Below are positions 7,872-17,169 of a stretch of 64,000 bases of DNA, one piece after another. Position 1 is the first letter of the stretch; the number at the start of each line of letters is the position of its first letter. The notes beneath the pieces are model-generated. The model ran no database searches and had not been told where the DNA came from. It saw nothing but the letters and a program-made list of their open reading frames with translations. A program made the translations under genes and the position numbers. Source of the stretch: Nitrospira sp. (GTDB lineage: Bacteria > Nitrospirota > Nitrospiria > Nitrospirales > Nitrospiraceae); NCBI GenBank assembly GCA_009594995.1, contig VOPR01000070.1, positions 1 through 64,000 on the forward strand. The letters run 5' to 3'.

Positions 7872-8573
7872 TTAGTGTGAGACGGGAGTGCCCGAGGGGC
7901 GCAAGGTTTGAACAAGACGTTCGGCCTGAGCCTGAGTGGTCAAGGCCATCTTGATCACCACCCCGCATAACGTGAACACCACAGCGTTCAACAGGAAGAA
8001 GACGACGGCAAACGATCCGGTCGTGAAGGCCCAGGCTTCGGAGTCTGCCCGATTACGTGCCAAAACCCTCGTTTCTTCCTCCCGGATTTGGCCGGTAATA
8101 TCGTGAATCGTATCCATAGTCCGGTTTTGTTGATTCACGGCTACCACTGATTTGGCAACGGGAAGCCCCTGGGTTCGCCGCGTCAAGATGGCGTGGTCCA
8201 TTTCGTCCGACCGTTGCTCGACCTGTGTGGCAAGATAGGCCACTCGGTTTTGCTGCATGTCGTTGTCCCGCGTCAGACTGCCGATACGCCGGATCTGAGT
8301 CTCCAGGGTATTGATGGCTTCACGATAGGGCGCGAGATATTGGTCGGAGCCGGTAATGATGTATCCGCGCTGATTCGTCTCCGCGCCGATGACGGTGCTC
8401 ATCATCCGCTCCAGTTCGATCAAGACCTGCTCGCTCCTCGTGGCCCAGTTATTGGAAGTCTTGAAGTGCACTAAGCTGAGAAAGCAGGCTGCGACGATAG
8501 ACTCGACCGCTATAAATCCTACGGCAAGGGCGATGATCAGGCCTTTACCGGAAAAAAGACGATGGAGCAGCAT
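7872..8573 (-). CDS. CHASE3-domain membrane protein without output domain
   Basis: 233 residues. The N-terminal helix (~10-35) and a second helix (~185-213) flank a periplasmic, mostly helical CHASE3 sensor domain (WATRSEQVLIELERMMSTVI; AETNQRGYIITGSDQYLAPY). CHASE3 normally sits at the front of histidine kinases, cyclases or chemoreceptors. Here only ~20 residues follow the second helix (TTQAQAERLVQTL), the beginning of a HAMP-like or coiled stretch, and the protein then ends at a true stop with a terminator behind it. It is either an orphan sensor or the remnant of a truncated receptor. Confidence 0.75.
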   Translation of the reverse strand: MLLHRLFSGKGLIIALAVGFIAVESIVAACFLSLVHFKTSNNWATRSEQVLIELERMMSTVIGAETNQRGYIITGSDQYLAPYREAINTLETQIRRIGSLTRDNDMQQNRVAYLATQVEQRSDEMDHAILTRRTQGLPVAKSVVAVNQQNRTMDTIHDITGQIREEETRVLARNRADSEAWAFTTGSFAVVFFLLNAVVFTLCGVVIKMALTTQAQAERLVQTLRPSGTPVSH

Positions 8574-8939
8574 AAAACCCTCCCCTGTAGTGTCACAACT
8601 ATACGACTACCGGCCCCTGCCTTGTGAAGTCAACCCGACAAATCCCCTAGTGTTTCGAGTGATCTGTCCAAGTGTTTCGTTGAGAGACACTACCCATGCT
8701 CCGCCTGCTTTCGCAGTGTGACCGTCAGGCACGGTCTAAGCCTCCGGCGGTATACGCCCGCAGACTCGGCCCGACCCTGGTGAATCCAAACCAAGTGCGC
8801 GTGACTCTTAACAAGTGAGTATGGGCACAAGCGGTGCATATGCCATAGCGTTGGCAAGTGATTCGCTCATGGGCCGATGGCAGGGTGGGACAACGAGGCA
8901 TGCATGGCGACGCGTGATTTTTGATGGGGAGGTGAAATC
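8574..8939. other. Divergent intergenic region (CHASE3 / sqr)
   Basis: This 366-bp region separates the two divergently transcribed genes and must carry both promoters. It contains the repeated element at 8649-8691. No small gene or RNA gene was recognised. Confidence 0.5.
8649..8691. promoter_or_regulatory. Direct repeats AGTGTTTCG, candidate operator
   Basis: AGTGTTTCG occurs at 8649-8657 and again at 8671-8679, exactly 22 bp (two helical turns) apart. A 7/9 inverted copy, AGAGACACT, lies at 8683-8691. The arrangement fits a regulator binding one DNA face; the regulator is unknown. Confidence 0.5.
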
Positions 8940-10187
8940 ATGGCAAGGGTGGTCATCATCGGGGCATCCATCGGAGGGTTGCCGGCAGCCTATGAGGCGC
9001 GTGAACTGCTGGCCAAGAAACACAAGGTGACGGTGATTTCCAATGTGGAATCCTTTCACTTCGTGCCGTCGAATCCATGGGTGGCCGTCGGGTGGCGCAC
9101 CAGAAAAGACATCAGCTTCGCGCTGGGACCGGTGTTGGAGAAAAAAGGGGTGGAGTACATCCATGCGACGGCGGACCGGATCGAGGCGGAGCAGAATCGC
9201 GTCATCACCTCAAAAGGCGAGGTTCCGTACGACTATCTCATCATCGCGACGGGCCCGAAGCTCAATTTCGGCGCGGTGCCGGGGCTCGGCCCGAGCGGGT
9301 ACACGCAGTCGGTCTGCAATGTGGATCATGCGGAGCAGGCCTGGGGGACCTATCAAGCGTTTCTGAAGGATCCCGGTCCGATTGTGGTGGGGGCGGCGCA
9401 AGGCGCGTCCTGTTTCGGCCCGGCCTATGAAATGGCGTTCATTCTGGATGCCGATCTGCGAAAGAAAAAGCTACGAAAGAAGGTGCCGATCTATTTCGTG
9501 ACGCCGGAACCCTACATCGGACACATGGGACTTGCTGGTGTGGGCGCCTCCCGCCGTCTGATGGAAGATGAGTTTGCCGAGCATTCCATCAAGCCGATTT
9601 GTAATACTGCGATCAAAGAGATACAGCCGGGGAAGATGTTGCTGGAGGGCGGGCAGGAGATACCGTTCCGCTACTCGATGGTCATTCCTCCGTTTGCCGG
9701 CGTGGATGCGGTGGCGGGCACGCCGGGGCTCTGCAACCCGAAGGGGTTCGTCAACATCGATGCCTATCAAGCCAACCCCAAGTATAAAAATATCTACTCG
9801 GTTGGTGTCTGCGTCGCGATCCCTCCGGTGGAGCAGACGCCGATTCCGACCGGCGCGCCCAAGACCGGGTACATGATCGAATCGATGGTGTCGGCGGCGG
9901 TGCACAACATCAAGGCCGATATCGACGACGATCCGAAACGGGAGACGGCAACCTGGAATGCGATCTGCCTTGCCGATATGGGTGACACGGGGGTGGCCTT
10001 TGTGGCCTTGCCGCAAATGGCGCCGCGCAATGTGACCTGGGCCAAGAAGGGCAAGTGGGTGCATCTCGCGAAGATCGCACTGGAAAAGTATTTCCTGCGC
10101 AAGATGAAAAAGGGTGTCAGCGAACCCTATTATGAGAAGGTGATTTTGAAGGCCATGGGCATTGCCAAACTGGAAGGGCCCGTGTGA
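8940..10187 (+). CDS. sqr: Sulfide:quinone oxidoreductase
   Basis: 415 residues; ATG 8940 is preceded by GGGGAGGTG. Oxidises sulfide to sulfane sulfur and passes electrons through FAD to membrane quinone. The N-terminal Rossmann motif GASIGGLPAA (8-17) binds FAD. The three redox cysteines of type I SQR are present: Cys126 (SVCNVDH), Cys158 (GASCFGPAYE) and Cys343 (WNAICLADMGD). The C-terminal amphipathic, basic segment (YFLRKMKKGVSE) fits monotopic membrane attachment. A TauE/SafE exporter gene follows at 48 nt, suggesting a sulfur-oxidation pair. Confidence 0.93.
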   Translation: MARVVIIGASIGGLPAAYEARELLAKKHKVTVISNVESFHFVPSNPWVAVGWRTRKDISFALGPVLEKKGVEYIHATADRIEAEQNRVITSKGEVPYDYLIIATGPKLNFGAVPGLGPSGYTQSVCNVDHAEQAWGTYQAFLKDPGPIVVGAAQGASCFGPAYEMAFILDADLRKKKLRKKVPIYFVTPEPYIGHMGLAGVGASRRLMEDEFAEHSIKPICNTAIKEIQPGKMLLEGGQEIPFRYSMVIPPFAGVDAVAGTPGLCNPKGFVNIDAYQANPKYKNIYSVGVCVAIPPVEQTPIPTGAPKTGYMIESMVSAAVHNIKADIDDDPKRETATWNAICLADMGDTGVAFVALPQMAPRNVTWAKKGKWVHLAKIALEKYFLRKMKKGVSEPYYEKVILKAMGIAKLEGPV

Positions 10188-10235
10188 TCCGGACAAGATG
10201 GTGGGTGGTGCGGGGAAGAACCGGAAGAGTTCCAC

Positions 10236-11033
10236 ATGATTGAACAGGCGCTGCGCGCAGTGTTATCCGGCGTACCGATGGGTCTGCAACTCGGAGCGAC
10301 CGGGACCGGTGGCGCGATCCTCGGCGTGCCGCTGATGGTCTATATCGCCGGCATGTCCATGCAGCAGGCGGCGGCGATGTCCCTGATGATCGTGGCGATG
10401 TCTTCGCTGGTCGGCGCCTGGGAGTATGGGCGGCAAGGGCTGGTCAAGACCAAAGCCGCAGCTGCATTCAGTTGGACCGGCATGATCGGATCATGGGGAG
10501 GCGCCTTCGCACACCGTCTGTTTCGGGAAGAAGTGCTACTGGTCCTCTTCGGAGTATTGCTGCTGTTGGTGAGAACCGTGATGGCGAGGCAGCGCCAGGA
10601 TTCAGCCGAGCGTGAAGCGGAGGAAAGTTGTGCGACCCGCTTTCCCCGTACCTGCTGGTTGAAGGTCGGCGGAATCGGGTTGGCCGTGGGGACGATGAAC
10701 GGGTTATTCGGTGTCGGAGGCGGATTTATGGTGGTCCCTGCGTTGATTTTGGTGCTGGGATTTCCCGCACGCGCGGCGATCGGGACTTCCCTGACAATTA
10801 TTTCCCTCATCTCCATCGGTGGCGTGGTGGGACACTTGCAGTTTGGCCATATCGACTGGAATCTGTTGGGATATGTGCTCCTGGGTAGCGTCACCGGTAT
10901 GTTATTGGGAGTGCGGGCAGGCACCTGGGTGCCGCAGAGGGTTCTGAGTCGGGTGACCGCTTCGATCACCATTTCCATTGCCCTGAGCTTGATTGTCGTG
11001 AACCTTGCGAAACTCGTACGGGTAATAGGCTGA
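10236..11033 (+). CDS. TauE/SafE-family (TSUP) sulfite/organosulfonate exporter
   Basis: 265 residues with about eight hydrophobic helices. It has the paired family motifs TGTGGAILGVPLM (first half) and GLFGVGGGFMVVPALILV (second half), the usual internal duplication of TSUP transporters. These permeases move sulfite, sulfoacetate or related anions. The gene directly follows sqr, so export or import of a sulfur oxyanion linked to sulfide oxidation is the natural reading. The substrate itself cannot be read from sequence. Confidence 0.85.
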   Translation: MIEQALRAVLSGVPMGLQLGATGTGGAILGVPLMVYIAGMSMQQAAAMSLMIVAMSSLVGAWEYGRQGLVKTKAAAAFSWTGMIGSWGGAFAHRLFREEVLLVLFGVLLLLVRTVMARQRQDSAEREAEESCATRFPRTCWLKVGGIGLAVGTMNGLFGVGGGFMVVPALILVLGFPARAAIGTSLTIISLISIGGVVGHLQFGHIDWNLLGYVLLGSVTGMLLGVRAGTWVPQRVLSRVTASITISIALSLIVVNLAKLVRVIG

Positions 11034-11142
11034 ACTCTGTTGACAGGAGCCTCATTCTGTCAGACTCTCAAGGGAAGGTTGCGTCGGGATGGGACCTGAT
11101 CCGTAGTCGCGTCAGACCTTACCGGAGCGATGTCCCCATTCC

Positions 11143-12192
11143 ATGCCCTGTGGGCCACACACCTCGATGATGCGGTATCAGCGTGCCTTTCTGTTCTTTG
11201 GATTTCGTGCCGCTTTCTACGTAGCGGCTTGGTATCTGGTATTGGCTCCGGCTCGGCCGGCGAGGGCCGAATGGTCAGCCATCGCTGAACAAAAGACCAG
11301 TTACACCACGGATGCATTCCAATTTTCCTCCGCCCGCCGACTTCGCCTGACAGAAGATCCTTCGCAGCCGACCGTGGTGTCGGCCGACAAGCCGGAGGAT
11401 GTGATCTGGGAGCCGGCCCTGGAGGTGATCCACTCCACGCCCACGATGCAGGGGAAAAACGAACTGTCGGTGAAGGCGCAGGGCGCGATCTATACCAACA
11501 ATCCCATCTTCAACCATTCTGACTTTCGCATTCAGGACCGTTTCTCCCTTGATCGCGCGACATCGGTTCTCCTTCGGTATCGCTACGTGCCGAATCTCTT
11601 TCTTGGCCCGAATTTCGAACGCCGGACGGGTACCCGCTCGATTCAGGAAGAACGGGTCAGTTCCCACCATTGGCGAGCCGAAGTCGAGCGTCGGTTGACG
11701 GAGACGGTGACGGGTACGCTGGTGACGCGGTTTGGCCTCCGGCGTTACAACGACGTGTTTGCGGAGCGAAATACGAACTTCTGGACCATCGGACCACGCG
11801 TCGACTACCGCGCCCTGGAGTGGTTGACCCTGACGCTCACCTATCTCTACGAGCGAGGGTTAGCCGACGGCCATAAGGAAATGCAATTCGCGGACGATGT
11901 GTCCTACTACTTGCATATGGTCTCGGCCGGGACAGAGTTCCGGTTGCATAAGCAGTGGGACCTCGGGTTGACCTATGTTCACCGCCGGAAAACATTCACC
12001 AGCGGCCTCGCCGGTGACACGCATGTAGATCGGTTCGATGCTACGCACCAGGGGATTGCGGAACTGCGATACCACATTTCGTCGGCAGCGACAGCGATGC
12101 TGTCGTACCAGTACGGCCAACGTACGTCGACGAATGTCCTCAGAGACTTTCACGATTCGATCGTGTCCATCGGCGGACAATACAGGTTTTGA
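11143..12192 (+). CDS. Outer-membrane beta-barrel protein
   Basis: 349 residues from ATG 11143; ATG 11167 or 11170 are alternatives and no strong ribosome binding site decides. A hydrophobic signal ends near PARARAE (residue ~43). The mature part alternates polar and aromatic residues in strand-length pieces (LTLTLTYLYERG, AMLSYQYGQR) and ends in Phe (IGGQYRF), the BAM signature. Size suggests 12-14 strands. No substrate assignment is possible. It stands between the TSUP exporter and an efflux operon. Confidence 0.65.
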   Translation: MPCGPHTSMMRYQRAFLFFGFRAAFYVAAWYLVLAPARPARAEWSAIAEQKTSYTTDAFQFSSARRLRLTEDPSQPTVVSADKPEDVIWEPALEVIHSTPTMQGKNELSVKAQGAIYTNNPIFNHSDFRIQDRFSLDRATSVLLRYRYVPNLFLGPNFERRTGTRSIQEERVSSHHWRAEVERRLTETVTGTLVTRFGLRRYNDVFAERNTNFWTIGPRVDYRALEWLTLTLTYLYERGLADGHKEMQFADDVSYYLHMVSAGTEFRLHKQWDLGLTYVHRRKTFTSGLAGDTHVDRFDATHQGIAELRYHISSAATAMLSYQYGQRTSTNVLRDFHDSIVSIGGQYRF

Positions 12193-12295
12193 TTGTCGGT
12201 CCGGGGGGCTCCACACTCAGCCCGGTGCTGGTAGAAGCCCCTCTCTGGCAGAAATGGGGTAAGTGATTGATCCATCATCGAATCCTCGTTTCTGC

Positions 12296-12323
12296 TGAAT
12301 CCTTTTCCCTTGTGGTTACTCAT
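12296..12323 (+). promoter_or_regulatory. Bipartite ECF-like promoter element, copy 1
   Basis: TGAATCC (12296-12302), 16 nt, then CTCAT (12319-12323). Predicted transcription start lies ~20 nt before the start codon of the DUF2892 gene. Three more copies with the same 16-nt spacing occur at 31190, 33912 and 60976. Confidence 0.6.
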
Positions 12324-12348
12324 ATGGAGTAGGCAAGGAGGGACGCAC

Positions 12349-12537
12349 ATGAGGCTCAATGAGTGGCTGCGGTTGATCGCTGGACTGTTCGTGCTTCTGG
12401 CAGTTGTGCTGGGCGCGACGGTTCATCCCTACTATAATTACTTCGCGGCGTTCGTGGCCGCGAATCTCATCCAGTCGTCGTTTACCGGCTGGTGCCCGAT
12501 GATGGCCCTGTTGCGGAGGCTTGGTGTTCAGGAGTAA
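12349..12537 (+). CDS. Small DUF2892 (YgaP-type transmembrane) protein
   Basis: 62 residues; ATG 12349 has AAGGAGGG close upstream. Two short hydrophobic helices (LIAGLFVLLAVVLGA; YFAAFVAANLIQSSF) and the family ending FTGWCPMMALLRRLGV identify the DUF2892 module, which in YgaP is fused to a rhodanese. The conserved Cys of the WCPM element is kept. The gene is 10 nt upstream of the efflux adaptor gene and appears co-transcribed. A second DUF2892 gene (31286) has the same promoter element. Confidence 0.8.
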   Translation: MRLNEWLRLIAGLFVLLAVVLGATVHPYYNYFAAFVAANLIQSSFTGWCPMMALLRRLGVQE

Positions 12538-12547
12538 CGCAAAACCC

Positions 12548-13606
12548 ATGAAGGCCGGATGGCGCGCAATGGTGCTGCTGATGCTGGCGGGCTGCGGTCA
12601 GTCGCAGGAGCCCGCGAGGCCTGGAGACATTCCTCCGGTCACGGCGTCGCCGCAGGCCATTCAGGTGGCGGTGATCGAGGTGAGGAGCAGCCAGGTGCCG
12701 GTTTCGGTCGAAGTGACGGGCCAGGTGACGGCAGTCTACCAGGCCACATTGGCGAGCCGGATCCAGGGCACGATCGACAATCTGCTGGTCCGAGAAGGCA
12801 GCCTGGTACGCAAGGGGCAGACGTTGATCGTGCTCGACAATCGCGACCTGCAGGCGGAATTGTCCCGGGTGACGGCGGAACTCGACAATGCCAAGGCGCA
12901 TCAGGATCGTATGGAAGAACTGTATCGAAAAGACGCGGTGTCGAAACAGGAGTTGGAGAATGCCACCCGCGCGCTCAGGGTGGCCGAAGCCGGTCGCAAG
13001 GCGGTATTGGCGCAGTTGAGTTATACCATCGTGAAGGCTCCGTTCGATGGCGTGATTACGGAGAAAAAAGTGGAGCGGGGCGAACTCGCGTCCCCCGGAC
13101 AAGCGCTCCTGAAGATGGAAGATCCCGGTCAGCTCCGGCTGGAAGCCACGGTGGCTGAAAGCGATGTGCGCGTCGTCTCGGTCGGATCTCTGCTTCCCGT
13201 GATCATTGATGCGTTGGGCGCTGATCCGCTGAAGGGTAGAGTGTCTCAAATATTGCCCGCCGGCGATCCGCAGACCCATACCTTTACGATGAAAGTAGAT
13301 TTGCCTCAAGCCGGCGGATTGAAGTCCGGTATGTTCGGCCGGCTCCGACTTGAAAAGGGAGTGAGCACGACGTTGCTCCTCCCGAAGTCGGCCTTCATCG
13401 AACAGGGAGAACTGGCTAGTCTGTTCGTCGTCGGAAGCGACCAGGTGGCCCGACTTCGATGGGTGAAGATCGGTCGCGTGTTTGAGCCTGGAGTCGAGAT
13501 CCTGTCCGGCGTAGATGCCGGGGAGCGGGTCATTGCCGACGGACGCAAGGGGCGGGACGGCGCCCTCGTGCAGGAGATGACGGCGGCAGCATTGCCGGCG
13601 CCGTAA
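12548..13606 (+). CDS. RND efflux periplasmic adaptor (membrane fusion lipoprotein)
   Basis: 352 residues from ATG 12548, chosen because it gives a clean lipoprotein signal (LLMLAGC, Cys15). TTG 12521 or GTG 12524 upstream are less likely. The HlyD/AcrA-type order is visible: barrel-sandwich lipoyl half (VTGQVTAVYQATLASRIQGT), a helical hairpin (~100-150), the second lipoyl half (YTIVKAPFDGVITEKKVERG), then beta-barrel and proximal domains. It bridges the RND pump to an outer-membrane channel. The pump gene follows 67 nt downstream; no TolC-like gene is present. Confidence 0.9.
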   Translation: MKAGWRAMVLLMLAGCGQSQEPARPGDIPPVTASPQAIQVAVIEVRSSQVPVSVEVTGQVTAVYQATLASRIQGTIDNLLVREGSLVRKGQTLIVLDNRDLQAELSRVTAELDNAKAHQDRMEELYRKDAVSKQELENATRALRVAEAGRKAVLAQLSYTIVKAPFDGVITEKKVERGELASPGQALLKMEDPGQLRLEATVAESDVRVVSVGSLLPVIIDALGADPLKGRVSQILPAGDPQTHTFTMKVDLPQAGGLKSGMFGRLRLEKGVSTTLLLPKSAFIEQGELASLFVVGSDQVARLRWVKIGRVFEPGVEILSGVDAGERVIADGRKGRDGALVQEMTAAALPAP

Positions 13607-13673
13607 CACGACAGTTCGCCTGAAACGTGGGATGTGAAAGGTCGCCTGTCAGCATGCCCATGATGGTTGATGA

Positions 13674-16600
13674 ATGAGCACCCCACGCCTTGGTCTCAGC
13701 GGTCGCCTCGCCGCATTGTTTGTCGGCAGCAAACTCACCCCGTTGATTATCATTGCCAGCCTCCTGTTGGGCTTGTTTGCCGTGGTGCTGACACCGCGCG
13801 AAGAAGAACCGCAAATCGTCGTGCCCATGGCCGACATCTGGTTGCCGTTTCCCGGTGCCTCCGCGAAGGTGGTCGAAGAGCAGGTCACCAAACCCATCGA
13901 GCGTAAACTGTCCGAAATCAAGACGGTTGAGTATTTGTATTCCATTTCGCGACCCGGCGGGGCGTTGATCATCGTCCGTTTCTATGTCGGCGAGCCGATG
14001 GAACAGAGTCTGGTGGATTTGTACGACAAGTTGATGTCCAACCAGGATCTGTTGCCGCCCGGCACCGCGCCGTTTCAAGTCAAGCCGCGCGATGTGAATG
14101 ATGTGCCGATTGTCACCCTGACCCTATCGAGTCAGCGGTATACGGATTTTCAGTTGCGGCAGTTGGGCGATCAAGTGCTTGAGGACGCGAAGAAAGTCAG
14201 CGGCACGGCGAGTGGTTTCGTGGTCGGCGGCCGGGGTCGGGAATTGCGCGTGCAGATTGATCCGTCTCGCCTCAAGGCCTACGGCCTCACGCCGTTGCGC
14301 GTCGCGAGCGTCATTCAGGGTGAGAATTTCGCATTGCCGACCGGCCGGTTCGAAAGCCGGAACGAAAGTTTTCTTGTCGAGACGGGCCGCTTCATCCGCT
14401 CGAAAGAAGACCTTGATGGGGTGGTCGTCGGTGTGAATGAGCAACGACCGGTGTATCTTCGCCAGGTGGCGGAGGTCACCGACGGACCGACTGAGGCGAC
14501 GAGCTACGTCTGGCATGGCGAGAGCAATGTGGCTGATCGCGAAAGTCCCGCTGTCACGGTGGCCATCGCTAAACAGGCCGGCACCAATGCTGTGACGGTC
14601 GCGCAAGGCGTCATTCGAAAAATCGACGAGATGAAAGGGCGCCTGATTCCTGCCGATGTGCAGGTGACTGTGACGCGTGACTATGGTGAAACCGCCGATG
14701 AGAAGGCCAACGAGCTGCTCTGGCATCTGCTGATTGCGGTGGTGGCGGTGGTGGTCTTTCTGGGGCTCACGCTGGGCCTGCGCCCCGCGCTCGTGGTTTC
14801 GATTGCGATTCCGCTGACCCTTGCACTGACCCTGTTCATTTCAATGCTTATCGGCTACAGCATCAACCGGGTCACCCTGTTCGCCTTGATCTTTTCCATC
14901 GGCATCCTGGTAGATGATGCGATTGTGGTGGTGGAGAATACCTATCGGCACCTGACGCTCCGCAGGCGGCCGCATCGCGAGGCCTCGCTGTTCGCGGTCG
15001 ATGAAGTCGGTAATCCGACGATTCTCGCAACGCTGACGGTGATTGCCGCGCTGCTGCCCATGGCCTTCGTCTCGGGGCTGATGGGGCCCTATATGCGGCC
15101 CATTCCGGTCAATGCGTCGATTGCCATGTTCGTCTCCCTGCTGGTTGCGTTCATCGTCATTCCCTGGTTCTGCCAGACCTGTTACAGACCCGGCGTGCAG
15201 ATGGCCGGTGTCGATCACGACTCCTTTGAGGGAAGCCGGAGCTATCGTCTCTATCAAAAAGTGCTGGCGCCGGTGTTGTCTCACCCGGTGATCGCGTATC
15301 TCGTGTTGGCAGGGATCGCACTCCTGCTGGCCGCTTCGGTGGGTCTGTTCTACACCCGCGACGTAGTGGTGAAGATGCTTCCGTTCGACAACAAGAGCGA
15401 ACTGCAGCTTGTGATCGACATGCCGGAGGGCACGACGCTTGAAGAAACGGCTCGAGTCACGAAGACGCTGACACAGTATGTCCGGACCATTCCCGAGATG
15501 CGCGATTATCAGGCCTATGTCGGCACGGCGTCGCCGTTCAACTTTAATGGACTGGTGCGGCATTATTATCTGCGGGACCAACCGCACGAGGCCGACATTC
15601 AAATCAATCTGGTGGCCAAGGAGCGGCGGAAAACCCAGAGCCATGACATCGCGCAGCGGATTCGTTCCGCGGTGCAGGACATCGGTCGGCAGCATGGCGC
15701 GAACGTAAAAGTGGTGGAAGTGCCGCCGGGGCCGCCGGTTCAATCCGTGCTGGTCGCCGAAATTTACGGACCGGAGTACGGTCGGCAGAGCGAGATTGCC
15801 AGAGAGGTTCGTCGCCTGTTCGAGACGACGGCTGGCGTGGTGGATGTGGACGATTACCTCGAGGCCGACCAGGTCAAGTATGTGTTCACTGTCGACCGCG
15901 CGAAGGCAGCCCTGGCGGGAATTCCGTCGGAAGAAATCGTCCGGACCCTGCGCCTGGCCTTGGAAGGCGCCGATGTCGGTCTGGTGCACATTCCCACCGA
16001 GAAGCGTCCGGTGCAGGTGAGGCTCCGCCTACCGATCATCGAACGAACCGGTCTGGAACATCTCGGAGAAATCGCCTTGCGAACGACTGCCGGTCATATG
16101 GTGCCGCTTTCCGAACTCATCCGTGTGGAACAGACCGTGAGGGACAAGGCGATCTATCACAAAAATCAAAAGCCGGTCGTCTATATTATTGCCGATGTCG
16201 GAGGAACGGGGCCTGACAAAGGCGAAAGCCCGGTGTATGGGGTGATGGGCATCGGAAAGAAATTGGAACAACTCGTGTTGCCGGAAGGCTATGCCTTGGC
16301 GCAGCACTTTGCCGTGCAGCCCTGGTCGGAGCAGCGCTTCGCAATGAAGTGGGACGGAGAATGGCACATTACGTATGAGACATTTCGCGATATGGGTATC
16401 GCGTTCGCGGTAGCACTGCTGCTGATCTATCTGCTGATCGTCGCGCAGTTCCAGTCGTTCCTGACGCCAGTCGTGATTATGGCACCCATCCCGCTCACGT
16501 TAATCGGAATTCTTCCCGGCCACTGGCTCACCGGGTCCTATTTCACGGCCACATCGATGATCGGCTTTATCGCCCTCGCCGGCATCATCGTGCGGAACTC

Positions 16601-16937
16601 GATTCTGCTGGTCGATTTCATTCAGCATCAGGAGGGCGAAGGCGTTCCGCTACTGGAGGCGGTGATTCGCGCGGGAGCCATTCGGACCCGCCCCATTCTG
16701 TTGACGGCGGCAGCCTTAATGGTTGGCGCGTTCGTCATCATTCTCGATCCGATTTTTCAGGGCTTGGCCGTCTCGCTGTTGTTCGGCGTCGGTGCTTCAA
16801 CGGTCTTGACGCTGGTCGTCATTCCTGTGCTCTATTATCTCTGGATCGGCGGTCGTCGCCCTGTGCCTGCTTGTCCCTTGCCGCAGCAACGCGACAGTGA
16901 CTTGCCACGACAAGTCGTGGGTAACCAGCCAGGATGA
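13674..16937 (+). CDS. RND-family efflux permease (HAE-1/AcrB-like)
   Basis: 1087 residues with the full RND plan: one N-terminal helix, large periplasmic loop (~45-335), helices 2-6, cytoplasmic loop, helix 7, second loop (~560-880) and helices 8-12. The helix-4 proton-relay acids are present (GILVDDAIVVVENTY). This signature fits the hydrophobic/drug exporter subclass more than heavy-metal CzcA pumps. It uses the proton gradient to expel substrates together with the adaptor encoded just upstream. The substrate is unknown. Confidence 0.92.
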   Translation: MSTPRLGLSGRLAALFVGSKLTPLIIIASLLLGLFAVVLTPREEEPQIVVPMADIWLPFPGASAKVVEEQVTKPIERKLSEIKTVEYLYSISRPGGALIIVRFYVGEPMEQSLVDLYDKLMSNQDLLPPGTAPFQVKPRDVNDVPIVTLTLSSQRYTDFQLRQLGDQVLEDAKKVSGTASGFVVGGRGRELRVQIDPSRLKAYGLTPLRVASVIQGENFALPTGRFESRNESFLVETGRFIRSKEDLDGVVVGVNEQRPVYLRQVAEVTDGPTEATSYVWHGESNVADRESPAVTVAIAKQAGTNAVTVAQGVIRKIDEMKGRLIPADVQVTVTRDYGETADEKANELLWHLLIAVVAVVVFLGLTLGLRPALVVSIAIPLTLALTLFISMLIGYSINRVTLFALIFSIGILVDDAIVVVENTYRHLTLRRRPHREASLFAVDEVGNPTILATLTVIAALLPMAFVSGLMGPYMRPIPVNASIAMFVSLLVAFIVIPWFCQTCYRPGVQMAGVDHDSFEGSRSYRLYQKVLAPVLSHPVIAYLVLAGIALLLAASVGLFYTRDVVVKMLPFDNKSELQLVIDMPEGTTLEETARVTKTLTQYVRTIPEMRDYQAYVGTASPFNFNGLVRHYYLRDQPHEADIQINLVAKERRKTQSHDIAQRIRSAVQDIGRQHGANVKVVEVPPGPPVQSVLVAEIYGPEYGRQSEIAREVRRLFETTAGVVDVDDYLEADQVKYVFTVDRAKAALAGIPSEEIVRTLRLALEGADVGLVHIPTEKRPVQVRLRLPIIERTGLEHLGEIALRTTAGHMVPLSELIRVEQTVRDKAIYHKNQKPVVYIIADVGGTGPDKGESPVYGVMGIGKKLEQLVLPEGYALAQHFAVQPWSEQRFAMKWDGEWHITYETFRDMGIAFAVALLLIYLLIVAQFQSFLTPVVIMAPIPLTLIGILPGHWLTGSYFTATSMIGFIALAGIIVRNSILLVDFIQHQEGEGVPLLEAVIRAGAIRTRPILLTAAALMVGAFVIILDPIFQGLAVSLLFGVGASTVLTLVVIPVLYYLWIGGRRPVPACPLPQQRDSDLPRQVVGNQPG

Positions 16938-17169
16938 CCCTGGTCGGATATTCCTCGGTGCTCCCACGCCCCCCGTCTCAAGACCTCTACGTACTCTCCG
17001 TGATTCAGCCGGTGGCGGCTTCTCTCGCTCATTGAAACGTCGCTGCGCAAAGGGGCTTCTCAATATGGGGGGTGAAAATTTATACTGGGCCCTCTGCAGA
17101 AGTGTCTCTGAAACTCTGGCCATCATAGATGTCAGCAGAGAGGTTCAGCCTCGAAGGGGGACGGTGCCG

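Noticed and set aside
14841..15989. 382-codon minus-strand open frame inside the RND gene
   Set aside because: Antisense to an intact RND permease; no family motif.
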